NCBI GenBank assembly: GCA_036898135.1
Contig: CM072522.1
Location: forward strand, 10,528,686-10,592,685
Source of the DNA: Oncomelania hupensis
Lineage: Eukaryota > Mollusca > Gastropoda > Littorinimorpha > Pomatiopsidae
DNA: 64,000 nucleotides
Direction of reading: 5' to 3'
Position 1 is the stretch's first letter; the number at the start of each line of letters is the position of its first letter. Made by a program: the position numbers and the translations under genes. Below are positions 53,970-64,000 of this stretch, piece after piece. Under the pieces are notes generated by a model. That model made no database searches. It was given only the letters and a program-made list of their open reading frames with translations, and was not told the DNA's origin.

Positions 53970-55020
53970 ATAACGCCATGATTACACGCCCACAAACACA
54001 CGCACACACACACAGTTAATAAGATAACAGTTCTTCTTACGTTCTGGAAGCAACCAATCATATTTGTGCTGGAGCACAATCTCTTTTATTATGACAATGA
54101 ACAAAGTAAAAGTATGAAACCAAAACAAACAGTTCACATACAATGAGGTTCAACAAATCAGTTCAGAACACTTTTTACTGTAAACCCAAAACAAAACATC
54201 TACAAAACCGTAGAAATGATTTCAAACAGTGGACGTCCAGACTCGCAGGGGACCTCTCATTAACTAGTGGTTCAGGCATAAACCACTCAGGCCACTGTGA
54301 ACTATCTGTATGTATTGATTTTTAGTTGTTCATGTATATTCTGAGGCCAAGCCATTGTTGACTACTAACAAGAAGTAACTGCGTGTTAGTTCAGTTGTTT
54401 TTTTCGTTTGTTTTTGTTTGTTTGTTTGTTTGTACAATAATAATAACACTTTGTTGGTTGAGTACTGTTTGCCTCCATTGTATGTTTGATCTACAGAAGA
54501 GTTGAGATTTGGGTATAAACATTGGGCCCGCTGTTACTTTTTCCAATGAACTATACAGTGGCTCCTTGCATGCCATTTTCACTTCTGCCTGTCTTCTTAC
54601 ACAGCAGTGGAAGTACGAACAGGCAACACACACACATACATGCATGCATAAACGCACGTCCACTCTCCCTCCTCCCCCCTTTCCCTAAACACATTCATAC
54701 ACACATATGCACACATACATATACGCGCGCGCGCACACACACCCGCAATTATGTGTAATGCAACAATTATATAGTCTAACCGTCTTGATACAAACATGAT
54801 AACCAGGTAATTATAAACATTGATAATGAGACCATTGAGTAAATACCCTGTTCTTTTTTTGTAATACCTCCTGCTGCCAACAGAAATTTCGTTGTTTTTA
54901 TTTTGCAAGAGTGTAGACCAAGCTTCATGGCTGTGACTACCTCAGCAGTCTTCTGCTGTCTGACCTTTCATTTAATTCAACATTTCATTCAATCCGATGG
55001 ATCAATGGTTTTTAATACTA
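53970..55020. other. Non-coding stretch with short CA-rich tracts
   Basis: CA/CGCA-rich microsatellite pieces at 54000-54015 and 54620-54745. No gene is supported. Confidence 0.45.
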
Positions 55021-55025
55021 CTACT

Positions 55026-55038
55026 ATTACTAATAATG

Positions 55039-55095
<57 letters not shown>
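55026..55095. repeat. (TAA)n microsatellite
   Basis: About 20 AAT triplets after ACTACTATT variants. Confidence 0.95.
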
Positions 55096-55099
55096 GTTG

Positions 55100-57155
55100 A
55101 TCTATATGCGTTTTTCATAAAATCACAAAACATAGCATAAGACCATTTGTTTAAAGAAATATATTAGAAAGTTTTTAAAAGAACTTAAATATAAGACTCA
55201 TACAATCCTTATCACAATTGAGTTAGCACTCACGATGAATCAACATGGTGTGGCCAAAACCACCATGGTTAAAAAAAAATAATAATAATAAAAAATTCAA
55301 CTCCCTTCTCCCAGACACGCTATTTGGATTTTTTTTTTTAATGCCGCAATATTTGAAACAGCGTTTATTTATTACATTCTGGAAATAAATTGTTTATTGG
55401 AAATCTCTCTGTTGGCAGCATTGAAGTGACACTTTGAGCAATTTCTTGAAATTCCATGACATGACAATGTGAAGCAGACATTACAACATCATGAAGGTGA
55501 CAATTTTTTGCGTGGTTAACAGTCATCATCACCCTCCTCCTTCTCCTGAAGACCAGGTTTAGTCCTGAAACGTGGTAGGAGCACAGCTGTTTACCTCAGG
55601 CTGTTCTTCTACCATCCACAAAAGGTTTTGTATAGCAGGTTTTGTACGTGTCTTCTTTTAGGAATGATCATCACACGGCATATTTTGTGGTATTAAGATA
55701 ATGGATTACCTCCCTTGTAACTCTTGTGCGAGGAGGCGCATTCGGCCTGGTCGTAATAAACAAGCGAAACGTTCGAGATGTGTTTCCCAACTTCAACAGA
55801 CCGTGTGTTATATGAAAAACTCCTAATACTGTATGTATAGAAAGATATGTAACACACACACAGTGTAAGAATTGAGCCAGGACACAAGAAAATACCGCGT
55901 GGCTGACATTAGTCCAGGCCTCCTTCGCTTAGCTTGAAAGAGGGAGTACTAGCGTGACTAGGCTAGTATAGTCCCCTTTACGCTTCATGTGTCCGGGGAC
56001 TAAAATTTACTTACTTTTACTTCATCTAGTCGCCAGCTTGTCTTGTGCTTCTTAATCGGTAATGAGCAAATGTTTTATTAAAAAGGGTGTTCATAAACAA
56101 TAAAATACGAGAGCAATATCACAATGATTATATATAATATAGATATGTTTGAACATTTACCCTGCTGGAAACTTGCTGGGAAAGGACAGACCTTGTGACA
56201 ACAAGTGATCACTAGTACTGTTACAGATCGTAGTGTATTGCATACATACAGGTTTAGGTTCCAATAATAGTTTTATTGCGTACATGTATAGGTTTTAGGT
56301 TCCAATAATACCCTGATTCCATACACAGTTGGTAGGATTGAATACACCCTGGAGAAACGTGTTCATTCATTGAGCCATGTGAGTCACCCAGACCCTGTAA
56401 GGTGAGCGAAGAATTTGCCAGTGTATACCTATAATAGGCAACTCGCAAGCCCAACGGTTGAAAAAAAAACATCGAGACAAACTGCAAATGAAAACGGCGA
56501 CTACAGCCTAATGAAGGAGGGAAGAGAAATGTTAGCAGTCACCTTGTTGCGCAGTTTAGTTTTCATGGTGGGAATTGCTGAAGTGAAAAAAAAGGGGCAC
56601 TGGGGAGGGGGCTGGGGGTGAAAATGTTTGAAAAATTAAGAGCAAAATCTGTGCTGTCTAGCGCATTTTGAGGGGCAAACTATATAAGTCATTTTGCAGT
56701 ATTTGGGAAGGAAGGTGCCAATAAATTATAAACATTTTTTTCAAGAACAGTTATAAATAATGAATAACATTAAAAAGCCAGTCAACTTTACTTAAGATTT
56801 TTTTTTTTTTTAAAGAGGTAAAAGTCATCTCATTCAAGGACCTTCTGGACAGCAATCCAAAACTTCTAGTTTAAGCTTAGTGAATATGGCGATTACATTA
56901 CATGATTAAATATTATTGTATCTAAATTGCGCTAGCGTGACCCTCACTTGAAAGTTAAGGAAAAGGCGTGGAATAGGCCGCGAGGTTTAAAAAAAAAAAG
57001 CATCTAAACTACTAGTCCAAACAGACCTGTGTATTATTTGAAATCGCAAAGGTGACACTGAACGTTGCAGTCTTTCTGCGTGTGTCATTTTCAAGATTTA
57101 AACATGCATGTGAAGGACTACTTACAAAAAAAAAAATCTCCAACTCATGGTGGAA
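55100..57155. other. AT-rich stretch without recognised features
   Basis: No gene, RNA or known repeat is identified. A short tandem (ggttttaggttccaataat) occurs twice near 56245-56310. Confidence 0.4.
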
Positions 57156-57159
57156 TTAT

Positions 57160-57440
57160 TGACTAATTTTCCTCTCCAATAACAACCGCTGAACTACTTT
57201 CTGTGTCCAATAACAAATGATGGCCCACTTTCTGTCGCCAATCACAAAATAACGATGTACTACTTTTTGTCGCCAAAACCAAAAGGTGGATTACTCTTTG
57301 TCTCCAATAACAAATGGTGAACTGTCTCCAGTGACAATGGACTACATTTCGTCTCCCACAATTGTAGGACTACGTTCTGTCTCCAGCACTGCCTGGTAGA
57401 GTACCTTCCAACACCAAATGGAGATCTATTTTCACACACA
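57160..57440. repeat. Degenerate ~35-40-bp tandem repeat
   Basis: Around seven imperfect units built on ccaataacaaatggtg and gactactttctgtctc. Confidence 0.65.
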
Positions 57441-57919
57441 CACACACCCCTCCCCAACAACCTATGGTGCCTCAATCAGTTTGCAGAAAACAACTTTTCT
57501 GTTGAGTTCATCTTGCCTACCTACATCATCAACTACAGGCACGAAATCAAAATAGATTTTCTTTGCAGAAAATGACTTTTTTTTTTCTCTTGTAAACAGG
57601 TTTGATCAAATCGGATCATACTAACACATACATGTCAAGTCTTACGTTTTTTCCGTAATTCTTACGTATTTTCAAGTTTTTTTTCACCTTACGGCGTAAG
57701 ATGAAAATCTTACGTATTTTTTCTTTTTCCCGACCCTTTTTTTTTAAAGCCGAACTTTTTATTTTATTTTAATCCCAAATACAGCCTAGAGAACAATTCT
57801 GAGTCACGCTCGCTCGCGATGGTGATCTCGGAGGAAGTACGGGCCTTGCGCATGCTCATAACATTTCTATACACTGTTTCCGTCTTGGAGGAAAGGTTTC
57901 CGTTCATTCAGCTTATTGA

Positions 57920-58025
57920 AAATGGCGAAACCACCAGCGAAAAAAGCGCGTATTCATTTCGACCGATATCTGCCAGAGTGGGAAACAGACAAAGACATCA
58001 AAAATCTTATTACTTCTTCAGATTC
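57920..58025 (+). pseudogene. Possible N-terminal piece of a transposase-like ORF
   Basis: ATG at 57920 opens MAKPPAKKARIHFDRYLPEW followed by ETDKDIKNLITSSDS and then loses the frame. A basic start and Trp-containing segment of this type often begin hAT-like proteins. The upstream 57640-57725 block has several tcttacgtattttc words, some inverted. Weak evidence. Confidence 0.2.
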
Positions 58026-58220
58026 TTTTTTCTATTAAGTAATTTGGATTGTTTGTTTGTTTGTGTTTTTGAGGGGTGGAGAAAGAGGGGTGTTTTATTA
58101 TTTTCTGCTGTGGATAAAGCACAGTTATGAAAGTTTTTTTTTAAAATCTTATTAAGTTGCTTGTTTGTATGGTACAGTGTTTGTTATTTAAAAAATGCAG
58201 GTGAATTTGCATTTGTTTGC

Positions 58221-58224
58221 TAAA

Positions 58225-58310
<86 letters not shown>

Positions 58311-58312
58311 AT
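58221..58312. repeat. (TTA)n microsatellite
   Basis: About 30 uninterrupted TTA triplets. Confidence 0.95.
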
Positions 58313-58314
58313 TT

Positions 58315-59290
58315 GTATGTGCGTGTTTACCGTTTTACGCATTTCTTATGGTTTTCGATAGAAAATCATGGTCTCTCGGACCAAAAATTATGGTCAAAAG
58401 CTCCAAGAGCTTGACATGTATGCTAACAGGACAAAATGTGTCTCGTTCAGCGGGAAAAAAAACCCACAACCCACAATGAAATTGTGGAAAAATCGTGAGC
58501 ACGCACACACTAAAATCATGCAAACAAAATAACATTTGAAAGACATACGTACTTTAACAATCAAAAATATTGTTTGCCGATAAAACACGCAGTTGATTGT
58601 GATGTAAGTTTTTGAGGAAAAAAAAACCAACAACAAAAACCAACACAACATCATTGTCATATAGTGTTGTGTGAATAGTTCAATTCATGACGTGCTAAGG
58701 GTCAGGTGTACACGTGCGTACACGTTATCACGTGCTTTGCGTCACCTTGTGTAGGTCATTTTATTGTTTGAACAGTTATTTCCTTGGGTCACATACCCCT
58801 CCCCACCCCTTCCACTCTCCTATAAAAAAATCACGTGTCCTCTCAAAGTTTTTGTTTTGTTTTTGTTTTTAAGCACGCTAGTACACTGCGTCATGGTGGA
58901 CTGAAATGCAAAGCAACACGTGCAGCACTGTGGTGACGTCACACGGCCTTTTTGAACCCAGGCCGCAGTGTGACATGAAGTCATGCCAGAGAAAGCAGAA
59001 ACGCGGTAGACCGCTTAGACAATGAGGTACACTGAAACAGTCAAAGCCACGGCCATAGTCCACAGTCCAACCTATAATAAGTTCGGCATGTGCTGTCGTC
59101 CATATGTTCGTACTTAGCTACTTCCACCTCTACAGTGGGTAACTTAAACTGTTAACAACAATACATTAAACATTTTGGATTGCGTGTTCAGTTTCTGCAA
59201 AGTAGAAAAGCTGTATGGATTCTGTGCTGATTAAAACGTCTTGAGCATGGATTGAAGGAGGAACACAAGAGCGCTACACAAAGTGGTGAC
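58315..59290. other. Downstream region of the minus-strand LPMO-like gene
   Basis: No coding sequence. A minus-strand AATAAA (TTTATT at 58760-58765) could end the transcript but is 530 bp from the stop codon. Confidence 0.35.
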
Positions 59291-59291
59291 G

Positions 59292-59492
59292 TCAACACAG
59301 CGTCAAGAGGCACATGTCGGCGCACCACTGGCTGGGGCAGAACATGGTGCACCAGCCAGCCAGGCCCGGAGTGCGAGTCCACTCTGGCTGCGGCATGTAG
59401 CATAGCTTGTCCTGGGTGGTGGTGGAGTCGCCTCCCATGGGCAGCGAGGGACTGGCCGTCACCCTGTTGAACACGGAGGCGTCGATTGGAAT
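59292..59492 (-). CDS. AA15-like gene, last exon: second Cys module
   Basis: On the minus strand the acceptor ctcaatgtgtgcag precedes 59492, and the exon runs to TGA at 59294-59292. It begins IPIDASVFNRV in phase 0, matching the donor at 61908. It encodes LCYMPQPEWTRTPGLAGWCT and MFCPSQWCADMCLLTLC, a diverged form of the module (C-x16-C-x3-C-x4-C-x3-C) with the GLAGWC core. It forms the C-terminus of the protein. No transmembrane or GPI signal is seen, so secretion is expected. Confidence 0.75.
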   Translation of the reverse strand: MPIDASVFNRVTASPSLPMGGDSTTTQDKLCYMPQPEWTRTPGLAGWCTMFCPSQWCADMCLLTLC

Positions 59493-59674
59493 CTGCACAC
59501 ATTGAGACAGGCGCGCAACGGTTAGCAGTGCACACGTACAGCAGTGAACAGTACACGATCTATACCTCAGATGACACCGTTGAATATGCGGAAAGTTGAT
59601 ATTTAAGGGCAGCAGGCAAGAAGAATTTTTTAAAAAAATGTATTGAAATACAATTATTGTATCGTTCTCAAATA

Positions 59675-59760
59675 GCATTAGCGCTTTTCCAACTCAAGAG
59701 CTGCTCAAGGCCAGGCACTGGAACATGCAAGACTCAACTCCAGCCGCCTGAGCCATCCCC
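59675..59760 (-). mobile_element. tRNA-SINE (family A) tail fragment
   Basis: agcgcttttccaactcaaga, gctgctcaagg is the inverted family tail. Confidence 0.6.
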
Positions 59761-59803
59761 CACCTCTTTCCTCTCCACCCCCCAATAGCGGCCTTATGGT
59801 CCA

Positions 59804-59978
59804 TCTTAAATGGAAAGTTCGGGGAGGTTCAAACACTTTTTGTTCCGAGATCCCGAACCTAGGTTCCTGGACCTTTTTGTTTTGTCCAAAATGTTCAGCA
59901 ACCTACGTTCGCGATCTGAGAACCTCGAAAAAAAGTGTTTGAACCTCCCCGAACCTTCCACGAACCTTCCATTTAAGA
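59804..59978. mobile_element. Small palindromic MITE, 175 bp
   Basis: TCTTAAATGGAAAGTTCGGG and gaggttcaaacactttttg at the left pair with gtgtttgaacctccccgaac and cttccatttaaga at the right; one side has a ~13-bp extra piece. It lies in the intron of the LPMO-like gene. Confidence 0.75.
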
Positions 59979-60394
59979 CAGGCCCAGTACTTCAGATTGT
60001 TGGAGCGCCCGCGCCATTGGCGCATATTTTATCAGAATGGCGCGTAACAGTCAACGTGAATGCGCCATCCTGGCGCGTCATAAAAATCGCCAACTTGTCT
60101 TGATCCTCGGTCTGTCTGTACCACTAAGCCACACCAAGCACATGTGGCTTGTATAGCATCGCTGGGTGTGGTTGGCTGGCAGCCAAGCACAACAACCAAT
60201 CAGCGAACATCTATCAGTTTTACCTTGCAAAGGCGAAATCGTCTGACTTTTCAACACTTGTGGAATCGAGTAATCTTTTTGCTAATACGATACGAATACC
60301 TTCGATTGTCAATGACCCATCTTTTTCAAAATTGACCCATCATTTTGCATGGCCATGGGTCATTGGGCCCATGATGTCTGAAAACAATCTGAAG

Positions 60395-60630
60395 CACTGA
60401 GGCCATTAGGTGCCTCGTCTGACGATCCAGACAACTTAGCAAGCCTGGGCAACCGAGGATGGGAGAGAAGGGACCTAGTGTTGCAGAGTGCATTTATGTT
60501 TCTACCCGTCTAGGGCATGAGCGTCAGGATCTTTGAAGTCCTTGCGATGGAATATGTGCGTACACAGACTAGTACTCTGTTTATTCGGAGGAGTACAAAG
60601 GAAGGGGAGGGGGAGGAGCGCTTGCCTATG
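60395..60630 (-). mobile_element. tRNA-SINE (family A) body fragment
   Basis: gtctgacgatccagacaact, acccgtctagggcatgagcg and caggatctttgaagtccttg are inverted family words. The tRNA head is absent. Confidence 0.7.
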
Positions 60631-60694
60631 CATCAGGGTCATTTGTGTTTCAGCACTTCGGGCCATCAGCCAGCTTGGAACCACTGCAACCCCC

Positions 60695-61258
60695 GTTGGG
60701 GTGCCGGGGGTTTCAGTATAAATAGTATCCCCACTTTCTGGAAATGTAGTGCTTTAAATTCCCACTGTCGCTGTCTTTCTCATTTGCTCTTTCTCATTCC
60801 TGCTCTGTTCTATCAATCTGCTATATTATCTTCTTCTTCGCTAGACCAGTCACTTACCTTTTTTCTTGAAAGCTCTTCCGGGACAAGACTCCTTATTTGT
60901 GTATGAGGTCTGTTGGATCAGCTTGGGAATATTGGACGCTTTCTGCCAGGTGGTCACTAGGGCTTCCTATGATGTTATTATTTAGCAATGTAGGCATTTT
61001 ATATGTATGTGTTTTGTTGATAATTTATAATGATGTTTGTATTCTATTTTGTTTTTGTAAACGGGGGTTCGATAAATTAGAGTGCAGCCTCAGCGTCCCC
61101 TGCGTGGGATGTCTTTATTGTAAAGTGATTGGCTGGTGGAGAGCTTTCAGTTTTACCACTAGGGTTGTTTCAGCAGATCTTTTATGCGGATCAGGGGTTG
61201 TCCGGTCCTGATTTGGCTCGGGAGAGTCCGCTGGACCTAAAGCAATAATCATGTAATG
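60695..61258 (+). mobile_element. Full-length copy of the TATA-containing retroelement, ~565 bp
   Basis: Starts gttggggtgccgggggtttc, has TATAAATAG at 60717-60725 and a C/T-rich stretch at 60770-60860. It ends gctggacctaaagcaataat, catgtaatg. It has no meaningful coding frame. Several other copies in the window share its 3' end but start at different internal points, so it behaves as a non-autonomous retrotransposon. It is antisense in the LPMO-like gene's intron. Confidence 0.85.
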
Positions 61259-61749
61259 GAACCACTGCAGCCTGCAATGTTATGGTTTAAACATTCAATG
61301 CTTCCATTGTTGTGCCGTTACTTTACATCACTGAGCCAAACTGCGCTGCTAGCTTGCTGGCAAAATTCGCTTATCACAGTCGCCCTCCTACCATGCTGCT
61401 TTAGTAACTTTTAAATCCCTAGTATGGGTAAAGCAGGACGGAGGACGGAGGTCTCCCTGCATGACTGCCTATCTTGGTTGACAACAGAAGTCTGTAATAT
61501 GGGAAAACGTCGCTTAATGGTTTACGGTAGTGTCGTGACACGCACCCTGTAGGTTTAGGGCCTGGTGTCTAGAAGTGGAGTGACAGCAGATCAGTCACTA
61601 CGAGTGACGTGCGAGAGAGGTGAAGAGCCAGCAAGGCCAAGCCATGACTTAAGGGTACTTTAGTTACGTACGGCCTTTGACAAGTCACTGTCAATCGGGG
61701 CCCTGAATCGATTATTTAACACGACTTTTTAACCGGCCCTTTCTCAATT

Positions 61750-61797
61750 CTTTTCACCACCACCACCACCACCACCACCACCACCACCACCCCCCCC
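61750..61797. repeat. (CAC)n and poly-C
   Basis: About 13 ACC triplets followed by a C run, 110 bp into the intron from the exon at 61908. Confidence 0.95.
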
Positions 61798-61907
61798 CTC
61801 ACTCCTTCCCCTCCCCATCCCATCTTGAAGCCATTATTTTATTTTATTTGAGCTATTCTGTTGGTCTCCTCGATCTAAATTGTTGTGCGAATGTTATCTG
61901 TGCTTAC

Positions 61908-62299
61908 CTTGAAGGCGGTGTAGTCGCAGTAACAGGCACAGAACTGATCCCGGCATTTGCCGGACTGACAGTTTTTCAGGCACCAGGTCTGCATGCCGGG
62001 CACCAGCCTGTGGATGCCTTTGGGCTCACACTGCACCAGCTGGGAGGTGGGACTACAGGCCTCCCACGTCGGCACCGTCGTGTTGCTGGCGGGCTCTGGC
62101 GTCGTGGTAGTGGTGGTGGTGGTGGTGGCGGCCATGGGGGTGGTGGTTTCCGCCGTGGGGGTGGTGGTGTCCGTGGGGCTGGTGACGGAGGTGGTTTGGG
62201 CGGAAACGATGCGGATGTCGGCGCAGTTGTAATACTGCTCCTGAGGCCCGCAGCCCAGGCACTCCTGGCACGTGGCCTTCTCGCGATTCACGCGGTACC
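61908..62299 (-). CDS. AA15/chitin-binding type-4 (LPMO-like) C-terminus, linker and Cys module
   Basis: Minus strand: the acceptor aataatgtgggcag precedes 62299 (with branch-like gctaataat), and the donor TTCAAG|GTAAGC follows 61908. It begins YRVNREKATCQECLGCGPQE and QYYNCADIRI. This matches the end of animal AA15 LPMO domains as I recall them (CGPQE-x4-CAD-x-x-I). AA15 enzymes oxidatively cleave chitin or cellulose. A Thr/Pro-rich, probably O-glycosylated linker of ~50 residues follows. Then comes a six-Cys module with C-x15-C-x3-C-x4-C-x4-C-x-C and GMQTWC, spaced exactly as in the gene at 1-763. The copper-binding N-terminal part must lie upstream, beyond the right edge or in exons I cannot see, so catalytic ability is not shown. 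Confidence 0.75.
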
Positions 62300-62319
62300 C
62301 TGCCCACATTATTAGCACA

Positions 62320-62734
62320 CACTTAATATGACTGCCACCATCATCACCACGAGGACGGAGAGGACAAGGACGACGACGATGGTGACGATATCTATGATGG
62401 CCATAATGTAGCTGCTGCCATAAAGGTGGCTGCTGCGGTGATATTTCTGGTTACGTGATGTGACGATGACTGTGCTAAAGAGGAAAACCAGATTTACGAG
62501 GCGCGCAAAAATAACGGAAACCATTCAAACATGTGTCAGCATGGGATTAATGTATTCACACGATCCTTTCAAGTCTGAAGTTTGGAGAGAGAGAAGAAGA
62601 TGATAATGAGGGGTCATAACTGTGACAGAGACAGATCACTGTGACAAGCCAGTGCGCATCAATCAGGTAAACCACAATGACACACTTTCATTTCTGCATT
62701 CGTCATCTCTCTATTTCTTTCTGACAAGTCTGCT

Positions 62735-62735
<1 letters not shown>
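62320..62735. other. Upstream intron of the LPMO-like gene
   Basis: CAC/GAC-rich at 62335-62400. I found no further exon of the minus-strand gene up to the right edge. Confidence 0.4.
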
Positions 62736-62738
<3 letters not shown>

Positions 62739-62802
<64 letters not shown>

Positions 62803-62812
62803 TCTCTCCCCC
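62739..62812. repeat. (CT)n microsatellite
   Basis: About 35 CT dinucleotides with CCCT variants at the end. Confidence 0.95.
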
Positions 62813-63239
62813 TTCCTTTCACAGTACTGAGGAATGCGACCTTGCTTGTTTGTACACCAGCTTGACAGAGGTAATGTTATGCCAGGGAACGTCCACCAAC
62901 TTTTTAAAAAAAAAACTGGAATTACTCAGGTGGAGCAGTTGCCCTTCGTCTGGGGGTAGAAAAAAAAAAGGTTGGCAGGAACAGACAGGGCCCACATTCC
63001 GTCGTCAACGTTTTTTCAACGTCTGTCTGTGGCGGTCATGCGGTGCTTAACTGACTAAAAAAAACACCACCAACCTGAGGGGCCTGTGAGCATGGCGATA
63101 GTACCAATGTCGAAGTTACTTACAGTTGCCAAACGAACGGACGTACATTTATAAGTTCGATCCTCGCAATCGTTATGGTTTGGGGATAGGGAGGGGGTGG
63201 GGGGTGGGTGGGTGGAAGGGTGCGAAATAATAAACTTTT

Positions 63240-63303
63240 CAGATGAGAGTATAAACCGAAGTCTTGTCTGTGTGTGTGTGCGTGTGTGTGTGTGTGTGTG
63301 TGG

Positions 63304-63335
<32 letters not shown>
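63240..63335. repeat. SINE fragment running into (GT)n
   Basis: cagatgagagtataaaccga and gtcttgtctgtg are tRNA-SINE family-A words that pass into a GT array. Confidence 0.7.
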
Positions 63336-63337
<2 letters not shown>

Positions 63338-63430
63338 ATGTTTACACGGCGTTATTGGGACAAACTAGTGCACGTTTACATACGTTCTTTGGACAGACCT
63401 CCTTGTTGGGACGTCCAATTAATGATCCGT

Positions 63431-63474
63431 GAGGGTTAGGGTAAGGGTTAGGGCTAGGGTTAGGGTTAGGGTTA
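63431..63474. repeat. Interstitial telomere-type (TTAGGG)n block
   Basis: About seven TTAGGG-like units (GGTTAGGG, with GTAAGGG and GCTAGGG variants). It is flanked by unique-looking and repeat sequence on both sides, so it is internal, not a chromosome end. Confidence 0.8.
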
Positions 63475-63574
63475 GAACACTTTCAAGTACTTAAAAGGGG
63501 GGTCGTAGCACGACCCATTGTCCACAGAACGTATGTGGCGATAGAGGAAAGTCCAAATAACGGTGTCTGCGCAA

Positions 63575-63576
<2 letters not shown>

Positions 63577-63632
<56 letters not shown>

Positions 63633-63633
63633 C
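63577..63633. repeat. (GT)n(GA)n compound microsatellite
   Basis: GT dinucleotides followed by GA dinucleotides. The remaining 63635-64000 is AT-rich with repeated tattatttagcaga-like words and no gene. Confidence 0.95.
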
Positions 63634-64000
63634 AGTTATTAGAAGCATTGATTTGGCCAGTGAACAGTAGGCTACTAGCCCAGGATTGCCATTGATGATG
63701 GTGCACAGACTTTAACATTTTGTCCACATAGCAGTAAAAAAACGGCAGTGCGTTTTTGTCGTTCCAGGATCTGGCCACATTTCCCTATCTTGACATTTAT
63801 TTGACCAAAACGCTTATAATATAGGTAAAAAAAGGCATTGTTGGTAAATTTTAAAAAAGACTATACAGTGCATTATTTAGCAGATTGTGTTAAATAATGT
63901 AAGCTTATTATTTAAAAATGTTTCCAAATAATGATAAATTTGTTTACCTATATAATGCATTATTTTAGCAGAATTTGTTAAATAAAGTATTATTTAGAAG

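Noticed and set aside
62312..62524. Hydrophobic minus ORF as a signal peptide exon of the LPMO-like gene
   Set aside because: It derives from a GAC/CAC-rich stretch. It shows no splice donor in the required phase before 62299 and no LPMO-like residues.
63431..63474. Chromosome end
   Set aside because: Only about seven imperfect units, with ordinary sequence on both sides.

Overview
This is a repeat-rich eukaryotic nuclear window, most likely from a mollusc and probably a marine gastropod. It has spliced genes with multi-kilobase introns and canonical GT/AG sites. It also carries 5S-rRNA- and tRNA-derived SINEs, CR1-like LINEs, hAT-type DNA transposons, TTAA-flanked MITEs, a TTAGGG-type repeat block and many long microsatellites. 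The species assignment is inference from this mix. There is no operon, CRISPR array or prokaryotic signal.

Three host genes are visible. (1) Bases 1-763 (+) hold the 3' end of a gene for a secreted-looking protein with two copies of a six-cysteine module, joined by an Asn-Asn-Pro/Asp-Pro-Trp repeat. (2) Six exons on the + strand from 14965 to 39941 join in phase into a ~525-residue protein with eight C2H2 zinc fingers. A smaller set of + strand exons (about 32.4-36.9 kb) lies inside its fifth intron. That set ends in a basic, Trp-containing tail motif with a late frame break, and could be a nested gene or an alternative 3' end of the zinc-finger gene. (3) On the minus strand, exons 62299-61908 and 59492-59292 encode the C-terminus of what looks like an AA15/chitin-binding type-4 (LPMO) protein. 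It is followed by a Thr/Pro linker and two cysteine modules, the first with exactly the cysteine spacing seen in gene (1). So both edges of the window carry genes with the same module.

Mobile DNA dominates the rest. 2.4-6 kb: a 3.2-kb hAT-type element with two decayed transposase reading frames, inserted in a GGATA-tailed LINE, with 5S SINEs nearby. 7.6-9.2 kb: a 1.5-kb near-perfect palindrome made of two inverted copies of one short transposon. 12.9, 17.9 and 27.9 kb: three copies of one TTAA-flanked MITE carrying 1, 10 and 2 copies of a 42-bp palindromic repeat. 20.8-25.9 kb: an almost complete 4.5-kb CR1-like LINE inside another retroelement; its ORF1 and ORF2 share a frame separated by one UGA codon. 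44.9-46.4 kb: a decayed THAP-domain transposon. 47.3-49.1 kb: a solo LTR with 5-bp target duplications. 51.2-52.9 kb: a 614-bp hAT-type MITE inside the dispersed retroelement family.

I found no clearly new molecular system. The observations most worth following are the shared cysteine module on LPMO-like proteins, the MITE-borne satellite, the tRNA/5S chimeric SINE, and the ambiguous exons inside the zinc-finger gene.
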